Virus record (IMG/VR): IMGVR_UViG_3300036770_003925
Coordinates: 1-64,000 of that record
DNA length: 64,000 nucleotides
From: a virus
Reading direction: 5' to 3' (one strand)
A program made the position numbers and the translations under genes. The notes under the pieces were generated by a model, which did not search any database, was not told where the DNA came from, and worked only from the letters and a program-made list of their open reading frames with translations. Position 1 is the stretch's first letter, and every line of letters starts with the position of its first letter. Below are positions 8,766 through 18,922 of this stretch, piece by piece.

Positions 8766-10124
8766 ATGGATAACAGAGTAACATATATAAAAAGCGTAAG
8801 AGATAGACTTAATAAAGTAGGTTCAGGGTTTTGTACTATGAAGTGGCTACACCAAACCTTGTATTTACATACTGGTGATAATCATAGTTGTTATCATCCT
8901 AGACCTCATCATATTCCATTACATGAAATCCAAGATGATCCTAGCGCATTACATAATACATCTTGGAAAAAACAACAGAGAAAAACAATGCTTGAAGGCG
9001 GTAGACCAAGTGAATGTTATTATTGTTGGAACATAGAAGATTTACCAGGGGAACATATCAGTGATAGAATGATTCATAGTAGTAGTGATTTTAGTGACCC
9101 CTTTATTGAAAAATTAGCTGAAATGCCATGGGATAGAAATATAAACCCTAGGTATTTAGAAATAAGTTTTGGAAATGGGTGTAATTATCGCTGTGGGTAT
9201 TGCTGTCCACAAGCCAGTACAATGTGGATGGAAGAAATTAAAAAACATGGTAACTATGATTTAACATATAATCAGTATGGAATTGAGTTTTTGAAATCAG
9301 GAAACTACTATGGCCCTAAAGATGCGAACCCTTATATTGACGCATTTTGGAAATGGTGGCCCTCATTGAGGCATGATTTACACACCTTGAGAATTACTGG
9401 CGGAGAACCATTAATGAATCCGGGTGCTATGCAGTTTTTTGATTTATTGGAAACTGAGCCTGCACCAAATTTGGAAATTACACTTAATAGTAATTTAGGA
9501 GTTAGTTTCGAAAAGATTGATAGGGTAATTGAACGTGTAAATTCACTATTAGCAAATAATAAAATACGCAAGTTTAGCTTTTTTACTAGTATAGAAAGTT
9601 GGGGTGAGCAAGCAGAATATATGCGTACAGGTCTTAAATGTGACCATTGGGAAAGAAACATGAAAGCCATTATGACAACTGGAGCAACAATTAATTTAAT
9701 GTGCACTTTTAATGTTTTATGCGTAACAAATTTTGAAAAACTATTACATAAAGTTATTGAATGGCGTAAAGAGTTTGGGAAACATAGTGTGGCATTTGAT
9801 ACTCCTTATTTAAAAGAACCACCGCATTGGATGATTAATATTCTTACTGAAGACTTTATGCCACATATGGATAGAAAATTACAATTCATTGAGACTAATC
9901 CAGAACACTTTCATGCAGTAGAATTTGAAAAATTTAAACGAGTTACAAATTATATGAAAGAAAATCCTGTTACAGATGATATGATTAGAAGAGGAAGGAG
10001 AGATTTTTACAGTTTCTTTACAGAAAATGATAAAAGATTAGGGACTAGTCTTTTAAAAACATTTCCTGAATATACTAATTTTTATTACTTCTGTAAAAAT
10101 ATTTACGATAATTACGATAAATGA
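8766..10124 (+). CDS. Radical SAM protein (SPASM/twitch-like), copy 2
   Basis: A close paralogue of the upstream protein: the same pre-core phrases (NHSCYHPRPHHIPLHE; SECYYCWNIED), the cluster motif CNYRCGYC and the SAM motif ITGGEPLMNP. An upstream in-frame ATG at 8721 would overlap the previous gene by 38 nt; the ATG at 8766 follows an AGGA and is preferred. The duplication looks old, because the two proteins have diverged throughout. Product and substrate unknown. Confidence 0.85.
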   Translation: MDNRVTYIKSVRDRLNKVGSGFCTMKWLHQTLYLHTGDNHSCYHPRPHHIPLHEIQDDPSALHNTSWKKQQRKTMLEGGRPSECYYCWNIEDLPGEHISDRMIHSSSDFSDPFIEKLAEMPWDRNINPRYLEISFGNGCNYRCGYCCPQASTMWMEEIKKHGNYDLTYNQYGIEFLKSGNYYGPKDANPYIDAFWKWWPSLRHDLHTLRITGGEPLMNPGAMQFFDLLETEPAPNLEITLNSNLGVSFEKIDRVIERVNSLLANNKIRKFSFFTSIESWGEQAEYMRTGLKCDHWERNMKAIMTTGATINLMCTFNVLCVTNFEKLLHKVIEWRKEFGKHSVAFDTPYLKEPPHWMINILTEDFMPHMDRKLQFIETNPEHFHAVEFEKFKRVTNYMKENPVTDDMIRRGRRDFYSFFTENDKRLGTSLLKTFPEYTNFYYFCKNIYDNYDK

Positions 10125-11362
10125 TAACAGAAAATAATAAACATTCTTGGTGTGTTAATGCATTTCATGGTATGAGTGCAAATAATGATGGTTCAACTAA
10201 AATGTGTTGTATGATTAGACATAATTATATGCATATGGACAAATCTAAACCATGGAATTTGACAGATACAAATATATATGACAATTTTAATAGCAAACCA
10301 TCTATTGAAATTAGAAATGCATTGAACAATGGTGTTCGTCATGAAGCATGTACACTATGTTGGCAAGAAGAAGATGGTGGTAGGAAAAGCAAACGGTTAA
10401 GAGATAACCATAAATATTTTCATAATATAGAATGGAATAACGGTAAGCCGTTTAACGGATTAGCAAAATTTGAATTAAATTTAGGCAACACATGTAATAT
10501 TAAATGTAGAACATGTCATCCTTCAATCAGTTCAACTTGGATGAAAGAAGACTATGAATTAAATCATAAAAATAATACTACGTTTAAAGTCTACAGCCAA
10601 AGCATGAAAAGGTATCACCAAACTTATGATGAAGATAGTATGTTTTGGGAAGATTTAAAAAATAATTTGCATACAATAAAGCAATTTGATTTTTATGGTG
10701 GAGAACCCTTTCTTAGCAAAAAGATGTGGGAAATTTTAAAAATATGTGTAGAGAAAGGTTACAGTAAAGATATTGAATTACACTATAATACCAATGGTAC
10801 AAATTGGCCAAATGAAGTTAATTTATGGGAATCATTTAAAGAGGTAAATCTAAGTTTTAGTATTGATGGAATAAACGATAGGTTTACTTATATGAGATTT
10901 CCTGCTGATTGGAATGAAGTAAAAAGTAATATGGTTAAAGCTAGAAATCATAATCTTCTCAATAAGAACATGTCATTAAGCTGGTGTATAACATTAAGTA
11001 GTTTAAATATTTTTTATTTGCCAGAAATTATTAAAGAATATTATGATAACTTTAATGATTTTGGAATGTATTTAAATTTAGTACATTATCCTGATATACA
11101 TAACATTAGTAAGTTGCCAAATAGTATTAAAATTAAAGTAATCGAACAACTTAACACTATACCTAAAGAATATCTCAATGCTTGGTATCAACTACCTGGA
11201 ATCATTGGATTTATTGAAAATGGAGAATCAAGTGAAAAATTATGGAAAGAGTTAGGATTAACTGTGCATAAACATGACGTATACCGAGAACAAAGTTTTA
11301 GTAAAACTTTTGCAGAATATTACGAACAAATAGGAAAACATTATGACAATTTTTTGGGATAA
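10121..11362 (+). CDS. Radical SAM protein (twitch-like), copy 3
   Basis: 413 residues. The N-terminal block has SWCVNAFHGM and TKMCCMIRH, a cysteine-rich region placed before the core, then ACTLCWQEEDGG. The cluster motif CNIKCRTC lies near residue 125 and FYGGEPFLSK provides the SAM motif. This matches the N-terminal-SPASM-like 'twitch' subfamily seen in aquatic phages. It overlaps the neighbours at both ends (ATGA; 20 nt), so the whole block is one operon. Confidence 0.85.
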   Translation: MITENNKHSWCVNAFHGMSANNDGSTKMCCMIRHNYMHMDKSKPWNLTDTNIYDNFNSKPSIEIRNALNNGVRHEACTLCWQEEDGGRKSKRLRDNHKYFHNIEWNNGKPFNGLAKFELNLGNTCNIKCRTCHPSISSTWMKEDYELNHKNNTTFKVYSQSMKRYHQTYDEDSMFWEDLKNNLHTIKQFDFYGGEPFLSKKMWEILKICVEKGYSKDIELHYNTNGTNWPNEVNLWESFKEVNLSFSIDGINDRFTYMRFPADWNEVKSNMVKARNHNLLNKNMSLSWCITLSSLNIFYLPEIIKEYYDNFNDFGMYLNLVHYPDIHNISKLPNSIKIKVIEQLNTIPKEYLNAWYQLPGIIGFIENGESSEKLWKELGLTVHKHDVYREQSFSKTFAEYYEQIGKHYDNFLG

Positions 11363-12638
11363 AAAATTATTGTCTCAAATGCATATAGAATTGACCAATG
11401 GGTGTAACGCTGCATGTCCTATGTGCGTAAGATTTTATAACAATAGTCCTCATGTAAGACCTGATTTAGAAATAGGTCAAATAACACTAGATAAATTTAA
11501 AAGTTATTTCCCACCAAATATTATTAAAAAATGCCATTTAATTTTATTCTGTGGTGTACATGGAGATCCATGCACTGCAAGAGATACACTAGAAATTTGT
11601 CAATATATACATGATTGTTCAAAATCTACTGCTGTAAGGATTAATACCAACGGTGGGATGCGTAGGCCAAATTGGTGGGCAGAAATGGGCAAGCTTTTTT
11701 CATTACATAATCTAGATAGACCAGGAGATCCGCATTGGGAAATCGTTTTTAGCATAGATGGATTAGAAAGTACTAATCATCTTTATCGTAGAAACGTTGA
11801 TTGGAAAATATTAATTGATAATGTTAAAGCCTTTGTCAATGAAGGTGGCTATGCTGTTTGGGATTATTTGATTTTTAAGCATAACGAACATCAAATTGAA
11901 GACGCTTATAATTTTTCTAAAGAATTGAAATTTAGAGATTTTGTTCCTAAAAAGGCTTTAGGAGTTGATAACGGTGAATATTTAACACAAATGTCTGTAT
12001 TAAATAAAGATGGAAAAATTGATTACTGGATTGAAGCTCCTACTAATCCTAAAAATAGAAATCTAGAAAATCCAATAGCTTCGCTGCTAGGAAAAGCATA
12101 TGAATTTGATTTAGATTATTATAGACAACTAAAAGCTAATAAACAATCAGGAAAAGATTATCAAACAATGGTCGAAAGTGTTTACACTGACAGAATTAAT
12201 AATGAAAATTTTGAAAAATATGATAGTTGTGAAATAAGTTGTAAGTCATATGTATGGCATAATAAAGGACGTGAAATTTTTGTTGATAATTTTGGTAGAG
12301 TAATGCCTTGTTGTTATATAGGCACACATTTAAATGGTAAGCATACAGATACACAAAGCTTGCAATTACACAAGGCAATGAATGATTATGGTTGGGATAA
12401 GTTCAGTTTAGAAGAACATACACTAGAACAAATTCTTGATCAAGGTCACTTGGATCGTGTGTTTGCAGATACATGGACAAAACCCAGTGTCAAAGAAGGA
12501 AAATTGGCGTATTGTTCAGAAATATGTGGAAAAAATTCACGTATTGACAAAATTTTCACACATGAAACAAATGACAAAATGAAAATGCGTAGCAAGTTTG
12601 TTGAAGATGTTAAAGATTCGACATGTAAAATTAAATGA
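11343..12638 (+). CDS. Radical SAM/SPASM protein, copy 4
   Basis: 431 residues. The cluster motif CNAACPMC lies near residue 21, so there is no N-terminal extension, unlike its neighbours. The C-terminal third has SCKSYVW, then RVMPCCYIGTH and YCSEICGKN, a cysteine-rich SPASM-like domain for auxiliary iron-sulphur clusters. HDCSK and TNGGMRRP lie in the core. SPASM enzymes commonly modify ribosomal peptides. Its different build suggests a separate reaction from copies 1-3. Confidence 0.85.
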   Translation: MTIFWDKKLLSQMHIELTNGCNAACPMCVRFYNNSPHVRPDLEIGQITLDKFKSYFPPNIIKKCHLILFCGVHGDPCTARDTLEICQYIHDCSKSTAVRINTNGGMRRPNWWAEMGKLFSLHNLDRPGDPHWEIVFSIDGLESTNHLYRRNVDWKILIDNVKAFVNEGGYAVWDYLIFKHNEHQIEDAYNFSKELKFRDFVPKKALGVDNGEYLTQMSVLNKDGKIDYWIEAPTNPKNRNLENPIASLLGKAYEFDLDYYRQLKANKQSGKDYQTMVESVYTDRINNENFEKYDSCEISCKSYVWHNKGREIFVDNFGRVMPCCYIGTHLNGKHTDTQSLQLHKAMNDYGWDKFSLEEHTLEQILDQGHLDRVFADTWTKPSVKEGKLAYCSEICGKNSRIDKIFTHETNDKMKMRSKFVEDVKDSTCKIK

Positions 12639-13372
12639 AAAAAATAAATTTAAACGATATTAATTCTTTTAATTTTTATGGGTGTAGCCATACTCAAGGG
12701 CATGAGTTAATTGATCATATAGTATTAAATATGAGTTACCAAGAATGTAATGAGTACAAAAAAACAAATTTTGAAAGTTATATAAAGGAAATTAGAATTA
12801 AAGAACCTCATTTAAAGTTTAAAGAAAAACAAAATAGTTATGCTGCACACTTGGCTAATATGATAGGTAAACCATTTAAAAATTATGCAAAACGAGGAAA
12901 TAGTTTAGATTTTATTTTGTTTCAAATTCTTCGTAATCAGACGGATGACACAATTTTTATTGGTATGCCGCCTCCTGAACGATTAGTTTATTTTGACGAA
13001 GATAATTTCATTGTGAACAAACAACTAAAGTCTTTGGTTGAGGAAAACAAAGATTATTTAATATTGCTTGATATTTTAACCCCTTATACATGTTATCAAA
13101 ATTATATAAAAACAATCGTTCTTATCAATTCAATTAGGTCAAATGTAATTTTTTGTTTTAATAATTTTAACTTGAATATTGTAGTTCGAGATATCAAACA
13201 ACCATACTTAAAAAACTTATTTACTAAGGTAATAACAATGGTATTAGAAAAAAATTTTATAATTGATGAACAAATCAACTCAAATTATATGCATGCTTTT
13301 GGACATTACACATTAGAGGCTCACCAAGAGTATGCATTAAATATATCAAAGTACTTTATTAATAATGAATAA
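12635..13372 (+). CDS. SGNH-hydrolase-like protein
   Basis: 245 residues with an N-terminal FYGCSHTQGHELIDH. This resembles the GxSxTxG block of SGNH/GDSL-type hydrolases, where the Ser in GCS would be the nucleophile. MHAFGHYTLEAHQEYA near the C-terminus could supply the catalytic His. It overlaps the radical SAM gene by 4 nt. SGNH proteins in sugar islands often remove or add acyl groups; that role is inferred. Confidence 0.6.
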   Translation: MKKINLNDINSFNFYGCSHTQGHELIDHIVLNMSYQECNEYKKTNFESYIKEIRIKEPHLKFKEKQNSYAAHLANMIGKPFKNYAKRGNSLDFILFQILRNQTDDTIFIGMPPPERLVYFDEDNFIVNKQLKSLVEENKDYLILLDILTPYTCYQNYIKTIVLINSIRSNVIFCFNNFNLNIVVRDIKQPYLKNLFTKVITMVLEKNFIIDEQINSNYMHAFGHYTLEAHQEYALNISKYFINNE

Positions 13373-13432
13373 TATAACAGGTTATAAAAAGATATTTTCT
13401 CTAAAGCAGTCATAAAAATACAGGTAATTGGC

Positions 13433-13440
13433 TATAAATA
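13433..13440 (+). promoter_or_regulatory. T4-like late promoter (perfect TATAAATA)
   Basis: TATAAATA 15 nt before the ATG at 13456 with the Shine-Dalgarno AAAGGA between. It restarts transcription inside the radical SAM island after an 83-nt gap. Confidence 0.7.
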
Positions 13441-13455
13441 TACAAAGGACAGAGC

Positions 13456-14283
13456 ATGAAGTGTGATTTAAAAAAAATTGAACGAATAGTTGCATATGGA
13501 TGTAGTTTTACTTGGGGTTCGGAACTAGCAGATCATGATTTTATTCCTAATATGACTGTTGAACAAGTAGATCAAGAAAAACGTAGCTTAGGATATGAAA
13601 AATTTTATAAAACCTATGCAAAATACTATGATAAAGATAACAGTATATTACGAAGTAAACTAGAAAATGATAGAAGTTGGATAAGTACATTTGGAAAATT
13701 CTTAAATAAACCAGTTATTAATAGAAGTAAACCAGGCTCATCCAATCGTGAAAATATATACATGTTGGAAAAAGATATAAAAAATAATCGTGTTAGTGAA
13801 AGAGATTTAGTTATATTAGGATTTACTTCAAAAGAAAGGTTATTTTATTTTACAGAATTGGGTTTACATGAAAGCCTTACGTACAATGAGAATGACCAAC
13901 GATGGCCTAATAAAGACATGAGAAAACTTTTTATAGAAAATTTTGTCAATGATTTTTTTACTGCGTATGAATTATATATAGATATTTTACACTTTGATTG
14001 GTTACGTAAGGCTTCTAATTTAAATTTATACGGGCAATATGTGCATAGTACATTTAATGAAAACTTTACTTTTGATATGAATAAAAATGTTGATTTTTGT
14101 ATGGTTTCACAAAACATCAATAAAGTTGAATGCATAATTAACAAGGATATGAGTTTCGGATGGCCTCCATTAGAATGGCATAAGAAAGAAAATCAACATG
14201 GATTTATTCATCCAAAAGTAGAAATACAGGATAAGTTTGCAGAGCGTATAGCAGAATCTTTTAAGGAAAACTTTTTAATATGA
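13456..14283 (+). CDS. SGNH-hydrolase-like protein
   Basis: 275 residues with N-terminal AYGCSFTWGSELADHDF, the same block as in the preceding SGNH-like gene, and a candidate catalytic His in HGFIHPKVEIQ near the C-terminus. NRSKPGSSNRENI in the middle resembles the Gly/Asn oxyanion-hole region of the family. It has its own late promoter and overlaps the next radical SAM gene by 4 nt. Substrate unknown. Confidence 0.65.
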   Translation: MKCDLKKIERIVAYGCSFTWGSELADHDFIPNMTVEQVDQEKRSLGYEKFYKTYAKYYDKDNSILRSKLENDRSWISTFGKFLNKPVINRSKPGSSNRENIYMLEKDIKNNRVSERDLVILGFTSKERLFYFTELGLHESLTYNENDQRWPNKDMRKLFIENFVNDFFTAYELYIDILHFDWLRKASNLNLYGQYVHSTFNENFTFDMNKNVDFCMVSQNINKVECIINKDMSFGWPPLEWHKKENQHGFIHPKVEIQDKFAERIAESFKENFLI

Positions 14284-15500
14284 ACAAAGAAACATTTTGT
14301 AGTCTACCATTTAGTGGGTTATTCTTGGGCAGTGACGGTGGATTAAGACCTTGTTGTAGTCTACGCGGAGATTTAGGAAACATCAATAATAATACAGTTG
14401 AGGAAATACTACAAGGTGATATTTCTACTTCTATTAGAAAAAGTATAATTAATAATGAATGGCATCCTATGTGTAGTCAATGTAAGGAACTTGAATCAAG
14501 AGGTGCTAGAACTGAAAGAACTGGAACGACATATAGAATTGATGATTTTAAAAACGCCGATGAAAAATTTTTCAGATTAGAAAAACTAGATTTAAGATGG
14601 AGTAATACCTGTAACTTAACCTGTAATTATTGTTATGAATATTTTAGTTCTAAATGGGCTGAAATAAAAGGTATTAGAATAAATGCTAATAAGGATGACG
14701 CAGAGTTTAAAGTTTTTAGTTTTATTGAAGATCATAAACAACATCTAAATAATATAAACCTTTTAGGAGGTGAGCCACTGTTACAGAAACCTAACATTAG
14801 ATTATTAGATACTATTCCAAACTCAGTACCAATTTACATTCTTACAAATTTAACACAGCCTTTGGAAAAAAATGCGGTAGCACAAAAATTGTTAGAAAAT
14901 CCAAATGTATCTTGGGGTATTAGTTTTGAAACTATAGGTAAAAGATTTGAGTATGTTAGACATGGAGGAAGCTGGTATCAACTGTTAGATAACTTGCATT
15001 ATTTGAGTTATAAAAAAGTAATTAATATTGACACACATCCTTTATATTGTTTATATTCAGCTTTTAATATTATGGAATATTATGATTTTATAGAAAGTGA
15101 AGGATATTTCAATCACCTATATTGGCAAGTATTACAAAATATCGAAGGTTTAGATGTATTTAGAAGTGCTTATCCACTTAAAGTCAAAGCAGTAAATGAA
15201 CTAGAAAAAGTATTTGTTAAGTATGAAAACAAATATGATATGACACTACTTAAGAAAATATACGAATCATTATTGAGTACATTGACTACTCAATTTTTTA
15301 CTAGTAATGATGCGATTAATTTCTTAAATACGCTTGACAAACAAATACCAAATAAAAAGCAAGAATTTATAATCAATTATACTGATTTGTATATCGAACT
15401 ATTAGGTACACAATACTTTGTATTAAATAGCGAAACAGAAGGAATAGTTTGTAACATTGATAATACTCCAGTATACTCAAGTGCTGAAATAATTATATAA
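14280..15500 (+). CDS. Radical SAM protein (twitch-like), copy 5
   Basis: 406 residues. N-terminal FCSLPFSGLFLGSDG and LRPCCSLRG, then MCSQCKELE, form the auxiliary cysteine block typical of twitch-type radical SAM proteins. The core motif CNLTCNYC lies near residue 118 and LLGGEPLLQK is the SAM motif. It is separated from copies 1-4 by two SGNH-like genes. No substrate can be named. Confidence 0.85.
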   Translation: MNKETFCSLPFSGLFLGSDGGLRPCCSLRGDLGNINNNTVEEILQGDISTSIRKSIINNEWHPMCSQCKELESRGARTERTGTTYRIDDFKNADEKFFRLEKLDLRWSNTCNLTCNYCYEYFSSKWAEIKGIRINANKDDAEFKVFSFIEDHKQHLNNINLLGGEPLLQKPNIRLLDTIPNSVPIYILTNLTQPLEKNAVAQKLLENPNVSWGISFETIGKRFEYVRHGGSWYQLLDNLHYLSYKKVINIDTHPLYCLYSAFNIMEYYDFIESEGYFNHLYWQVLQNIEGLDVFRSAYPLKVKAVNELEKVFVKYENKYDMTLLKKIYESLLSTLTTQFFTSNDAINFLNTLDKQIPNKKQEFIINYTDLYIELLGTQYFVLNSETEGIVCNIDNTPVYSSAEIII

Positions 15501-15501
15501 T

Positions 15502-16719
15502 ATGTCTATAATTAATAAGGATGATTTTGTACATATTATGTCTTGGGGACTTAAAAATGATCATCACCCTATACGGATACGACAAATTAAAGATCAAGGG
15601 CATCATCATTTATATTTTAAGCTACATAATTGGTCTAACGATAATTATTGGTATGTAGAATTTTTACATGGTGATGCTTTTTATTGGCACCCAATAAGTA
15701 CATTAACGGATTCCGATACTTTTAAAAAAATTCAAAATGGTGAAGTAAAACTTATACTATGCAATAATCAAGAAGCATATCATTCTATAGTTGATGAGAT
15801 ATATGAATATGTAGTGATAAGGGATAATATACCAGCTGAAAACATCATTTTATTAACTAACAGTTTTGATATTGTTAAAGAAATTGATTTCGTCAGTCAC
15901 AAATATAATCAAAATAAGATAAAAGTAATTTATATGTGTGAATTTTTATTAACAGCACGGAACTATGCCATCCATAATTTACCAACTTTATTAGAATCCC
16001 ACAATTCAAAAAAAACTTATACAAAAAAATTTATTTCATTTAATGGATTTGATAGACCGCATAGAGTAGGCTTTGTAAATTTACTTAATATACACAATTT
16101 ATTACAATTTGGTCACGTAAGCTATAACACTAACATGAACGGTAATGTTCATTTTTCAGGAACAGAATATTTTAGAAGAATGAAAAATAATTTTAGACCT
16201 GACAGTAAATTAATACAAGATATAATTAACAATGAAGATAAGGTTACTTCCCTAGGTCCAATTTGGTTAGACTCTACATTAAAGACTGCCCGTAATCAGT
16301 CAGGATACATAGAAAATAAAACAGATTATTATGTCAATACATATTTTAGTGTAGTCACAGAAACACTTTGTATGTTGCGACATAGTGCAGATGGACATCT
16401 TGGGATAGGTAGGGCTTTAAGTGAAAAAACTTTTAAACCAGTACTTTGTCTGCATCCTTTTATATTATTAGCAGTTCCTAAATCTTTAGAATTATTTAAA
16501 TATTTAGGGTTTCAAAGTTTTCATCCGTATATAAATGAATCATATGATGATATTACCGATGATTCAGACAGAATTTATGCTGTTTTTGAAGAAACAAGAC
16601 GTTTATGTAATTTAACACCTGATGAGACTAATGAATTCATAAATTTTTGTATGCCAATTTGTATGCATAACTTTAAAACTTTATTAAAATATAAAGATTT
16701 TTCAATAAATTTAAATTAA
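15502..16719 (+). CDS. Exostosin-like glycosyltransferase (probable)
   Basis: 405 residues. The C-terminal third carries ALSEKTFKPVLCLHPFI, KYLGFQSFHPYINESYDDI and a later CMPICMHNF. The pattern SEKT-(10)-HPF-(n)-LGF-xxFHP is shared with the next gene and resembles the GT-B C-terminal nucleotide-sugar site of exostosin/fucosyltransferase-like families. The N-terminal half differs from that of its neighbour. The family call rests on pattern memory and is tentative. Confidence 0.5.
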   Translation: MSIINKDDFVHIMSWGLKNDHHPIRIRQIKDQGHHHLYFKLHNWSNDNYWYVEFLHGDAFYWHPISTLTDSDTFKKIQNGEVKLILCNNQEAYHSIVDEIYEYVVIRDNIPAENIILLTNSFDIVKEIDFVSHKYNQNKIKVIYMCEFLLTARNYAIHNLPTLLESHNSKKTYTKKFISFNGFDRPHRVGFVNLLNIHNLLQFGHVSYNTNMNGNVHFSGTEYFRRMKNNFRPDSKLIQDIINNEDKVTSLGPIWLDSTLKTARNQSGYIENKTDYYVNTYFSVVTETLCMLRHSADGHLGIGRALSEKTFKPVLCLHPFILLAVPKSLELFKYLGFQSFHPYINESYDDITDDSDRIYAVFEETRRLCNLTPDETNEFINFCMPICMHNFKTLLKYKDFSINLN

Positions 16720-17807
16720 TGTACACCGTATTTGCAAATATGAAGCCTTACTGTATTAAAGATGATGTGGTTGTAACACCTTTGATAAAATGGTATCCTT
16801 GTAACAATTCAATAATACTTGCACATTTTGATCAAATTGATTATATTCTTAATACAGTAAAAGACTTTTTTAAAATTGATAAAACTTCTAAGTTAGTTAT
16901 TATTCATGATTGGTCACCTTCTTATATAAATGGTTATGCTGATATTTTAAAAGAAATTATAAGCAATTTTCAGATGTTGCCGTCGCAATTATATTTTATA
17001 ATGTTAGATATGAACCAAGTTGAACAGTTTAAGACTGCATTAAAAGATAGAGGAATAGGGGAAGTTAATATTGAAGCTAGGAACCATTTGTTGATCGACC
17101 AAAACCCAATATACGAAGCAGAAGAAAATATTACAAATAAGTTTAGTTTATGTATAAGATCGTATAGACCATGGAGACTACATTTTTTTGTAAAGTTAAT
17201 TGAAAATAATTTATTGGATGATTTTGTTTATACATTTAGTAATATAGAGCCGTTTTTACCTATTGTAGCTGAACGAGAACATGACAAAACAATATTGAAA
17301 AATTTGGATTTTGTAAACAATTCACCCAAAAAAGATTACATTACTAAGTGGATTGATAACATGCCTTATTTGGTAGGCCAGCATATTAATGATGTTTTTT
17401 CTTTAGAAGTATTCAAATTGATTAAACGTAGTTATATTAATATTGTTTTAGAGTCACATATAGAAGAACAAATGATATTTATAACTGAAAAAACAGGTAA
17501 AGCAATTGCTTGTAAAAAACCATTTATAATTTTTGGAGTAGCTGGTTCATACGAATGGTTAAGAAAATTAGGTTTTAAAACTTTTCATCCTTTTATTGAT
17601 GAAACCTTTGACTCTATAACTGATTCAAATGTAAGACAAGAAAAAGTTATAATGGAAATAGAAAGAATTAATAACCTACCTACACATTTACTAGTAGATT
17701 TACTTAATAAGTGTAGACCTAATATAGAATATAATTTTAAAAAACTATTGGAAATTAAACAGCACCAATATAGTCAATCATTTACACAGTTAAACATATT
17801 CAGGTAA
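16719..17807 (+). CDS. Exostosin-like glycosyltransferase (probable paralogue)
   Basis: 362 residues with the same C-terminal pattern as the preceding gene: ITEKTGKAIACKKPFI, then RKLGFKTFHPFIDETFDSI and CRPNIEYNFKKLL. It overlaps its neighbour by one base. It ends 18 nt inside the convergent SGNH-like gene on the other strand, so the two mRNAs have complementary 3' ends. Confidence 0.5.
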   Translation: MYTVFANMKPYCIKDDVVVTPLIKWYPCNNSIILAHFDQIDYILNTVKDFFKIDKTSKLVIIHDWSPSYINGYADILKEIISNFQMLPSQLYFIMLDMNQVEQFKTALKDRGIGEVNIEARNHLLIDQNPIYEAEENITNKFSLCIRSYRPWRLHFFVKLIENNLLDDFVYTFSNIEPFLPIVAEREHDKTILKNLDFVNNSPKKDYITKWIDNMPYLVGQHINDVFSLEVFKLIKRSYINIVLESHIEEQMIFITEKTGKAIACKKPFIIFGVAGSYEWLRKLGFKTFHPFIDETFDSITDSNVRQEKVIMEIERINNLPTHLLVDLLNKCRPNIEYNFKKLLEIKQHQYSQSFTQLNIFR

Positions 17808-18560
17808 ATTGTTTAAGAGTAATTCGGCTATTTGTTCTTGACAATGTATGCTGGTATGTGCAATCTCAGGTCCTTGTATAGGGTTTCTTCCCCAAGCATT
17901 ATCAATATTTACTAAATCTGCTATATTATTCTTAATAGCCTTTTTTGCTATTGGTATCCAAGAAATATTGTCAATAACATTTAATAAATCAAAACAAATT
18001 ATATACGGAATATTTGATTCGTGCAATTCATGTAAAATAGCATACATAGTCCACTTATCTAATTGTTTCTTCCAACTTGGATAATATAACCATGTAAAAT
18101 ATTTAAAAAGTGCTTCTTGTTTTTCACTAGAATTTTCTATATTATTTAAAGTTCTTTTACCAAATGTTTTAAAAGTTTTTTTGTCATTAGTAATAAACTC
18201 ATGCAAATTTGAAGAAACTAGTAAAGGATTTTTATGCCAATCATAATATGTGCTTATACTATTATAATGGCAATATTGGATGTGAGTAACATCAAAATCA
18301 ACATTCTCAGGAGTATCGCCTATAGGAAATTCTATTCTATCAAAATGAGAAGTTCCTACTAGTATTAGATTTGGGTTTCTTTTAATAGCTGATTTTATCT
18401 GTAATGCTATGCCCCCATTACTCATTCCTTCTCTTGCAAAAAATTCAATATCATAATTCAATTTGGTAGCAAGAATTTGACAAAAATGCTTGCCTGTTAA
18501 ATCACTAAAATTTGGAACTGCGGTCATAAAGCTATCACCGCAGACAATCATTTTTTTCAT
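17790..18560 (-). CDS. SGNH-hydrolase-like protein
   Basis: 256 residues starting MKKMIVCGDSFMTAVPN. GDSF is the catalytic-Ser block of SGNH/GDSL hydrolases, GTSHFDRIEF near residue 70 resembles the oxyanion region, and HTSIHCQEQIAELLL near the C-terminus offers a catalytic His. Last gene of a four-gene minus-strand operon (epimerase, C-methyltransferase, small helical gene, this one). Confidence 0.65.
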   Translation of the reverse strand: MKKMIVCGDSFMTAVPNFSDLTGKHFCQILATKLNYDIEFFAREGMSNGGIALQIKSAIKRNPNLILVGTSHFDRIEFPIGDTPENVDFDVTHIQYCHYNSISTYYDWHKNPLLVSSNLHEFITNDKKTFKTFGKRTLNNIENSSEKQEALFKYFTWLYYPSWKKQLDKWTMYAILHELHESNIPYIICFDLLNVIDNISWIPIAKKAIKNNIADLVNIDNAWGRNPIQGPEIAHTSIHCQEQIAELLLNNLPEYV

Positions 18561-18922
18561 ATCACCAAAATATTCCCGTAGTTTTTTCTTTCTTTTACCG
18601 AGTCATTTAATTTTTCTGCAATAATATTTTTAAGATGGTATCTTTCTTCCATTATGTCACGCAAATGTAAAGCTCTACGTCCTACTTCTTCCAAACTATA
18701 TAGTTTTTCAACACGGTATTTTTTGAAATCATCTTCAAGTTCCCATACAGCTTTATGTACTTCGTAAAGTCTTTTTAATTCTGTGTCTATTTTGGACAAG
18801 TCAATTTGTTTTACTTGATCTATGTAAAAATCAAGTTCTTCTTTATTATTACCTAATTTGTCAAACTTAAGTTTGGCTATACAATATCTATCAACTAACT
18901 CTATTACTGGAAATTTAAACAT
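18557..18922 (-). CDS. Small helical protein of sugar clusters (DUF6165-like)
   Basis: 121 residues, strongly helical and charged. The start VIELVDRYCIAKLKFDKLG resembles short DUF6165-type proteins found in polysaccharide clusters; this match is from memory and weak. The start is set at ATG 18922 rather than a TTG three bases upstream. It overlaps the C-methyltransferase stop by 8 nt and the SGNH-like start by 4 nt, so it is coupled to both. Confidence 0.5.
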   Translation of the reverse strand: MFKFPVIELVDRYCIAKLKFDKLGNNKEELDFYIDQVKQIDLSKIDTELKRLYEVHKAVWELEDDFKKYRVEKLYSLEEVGRRALHLRDIMEERYHLKNIIAEKLNDSVKERKNYGNILVI

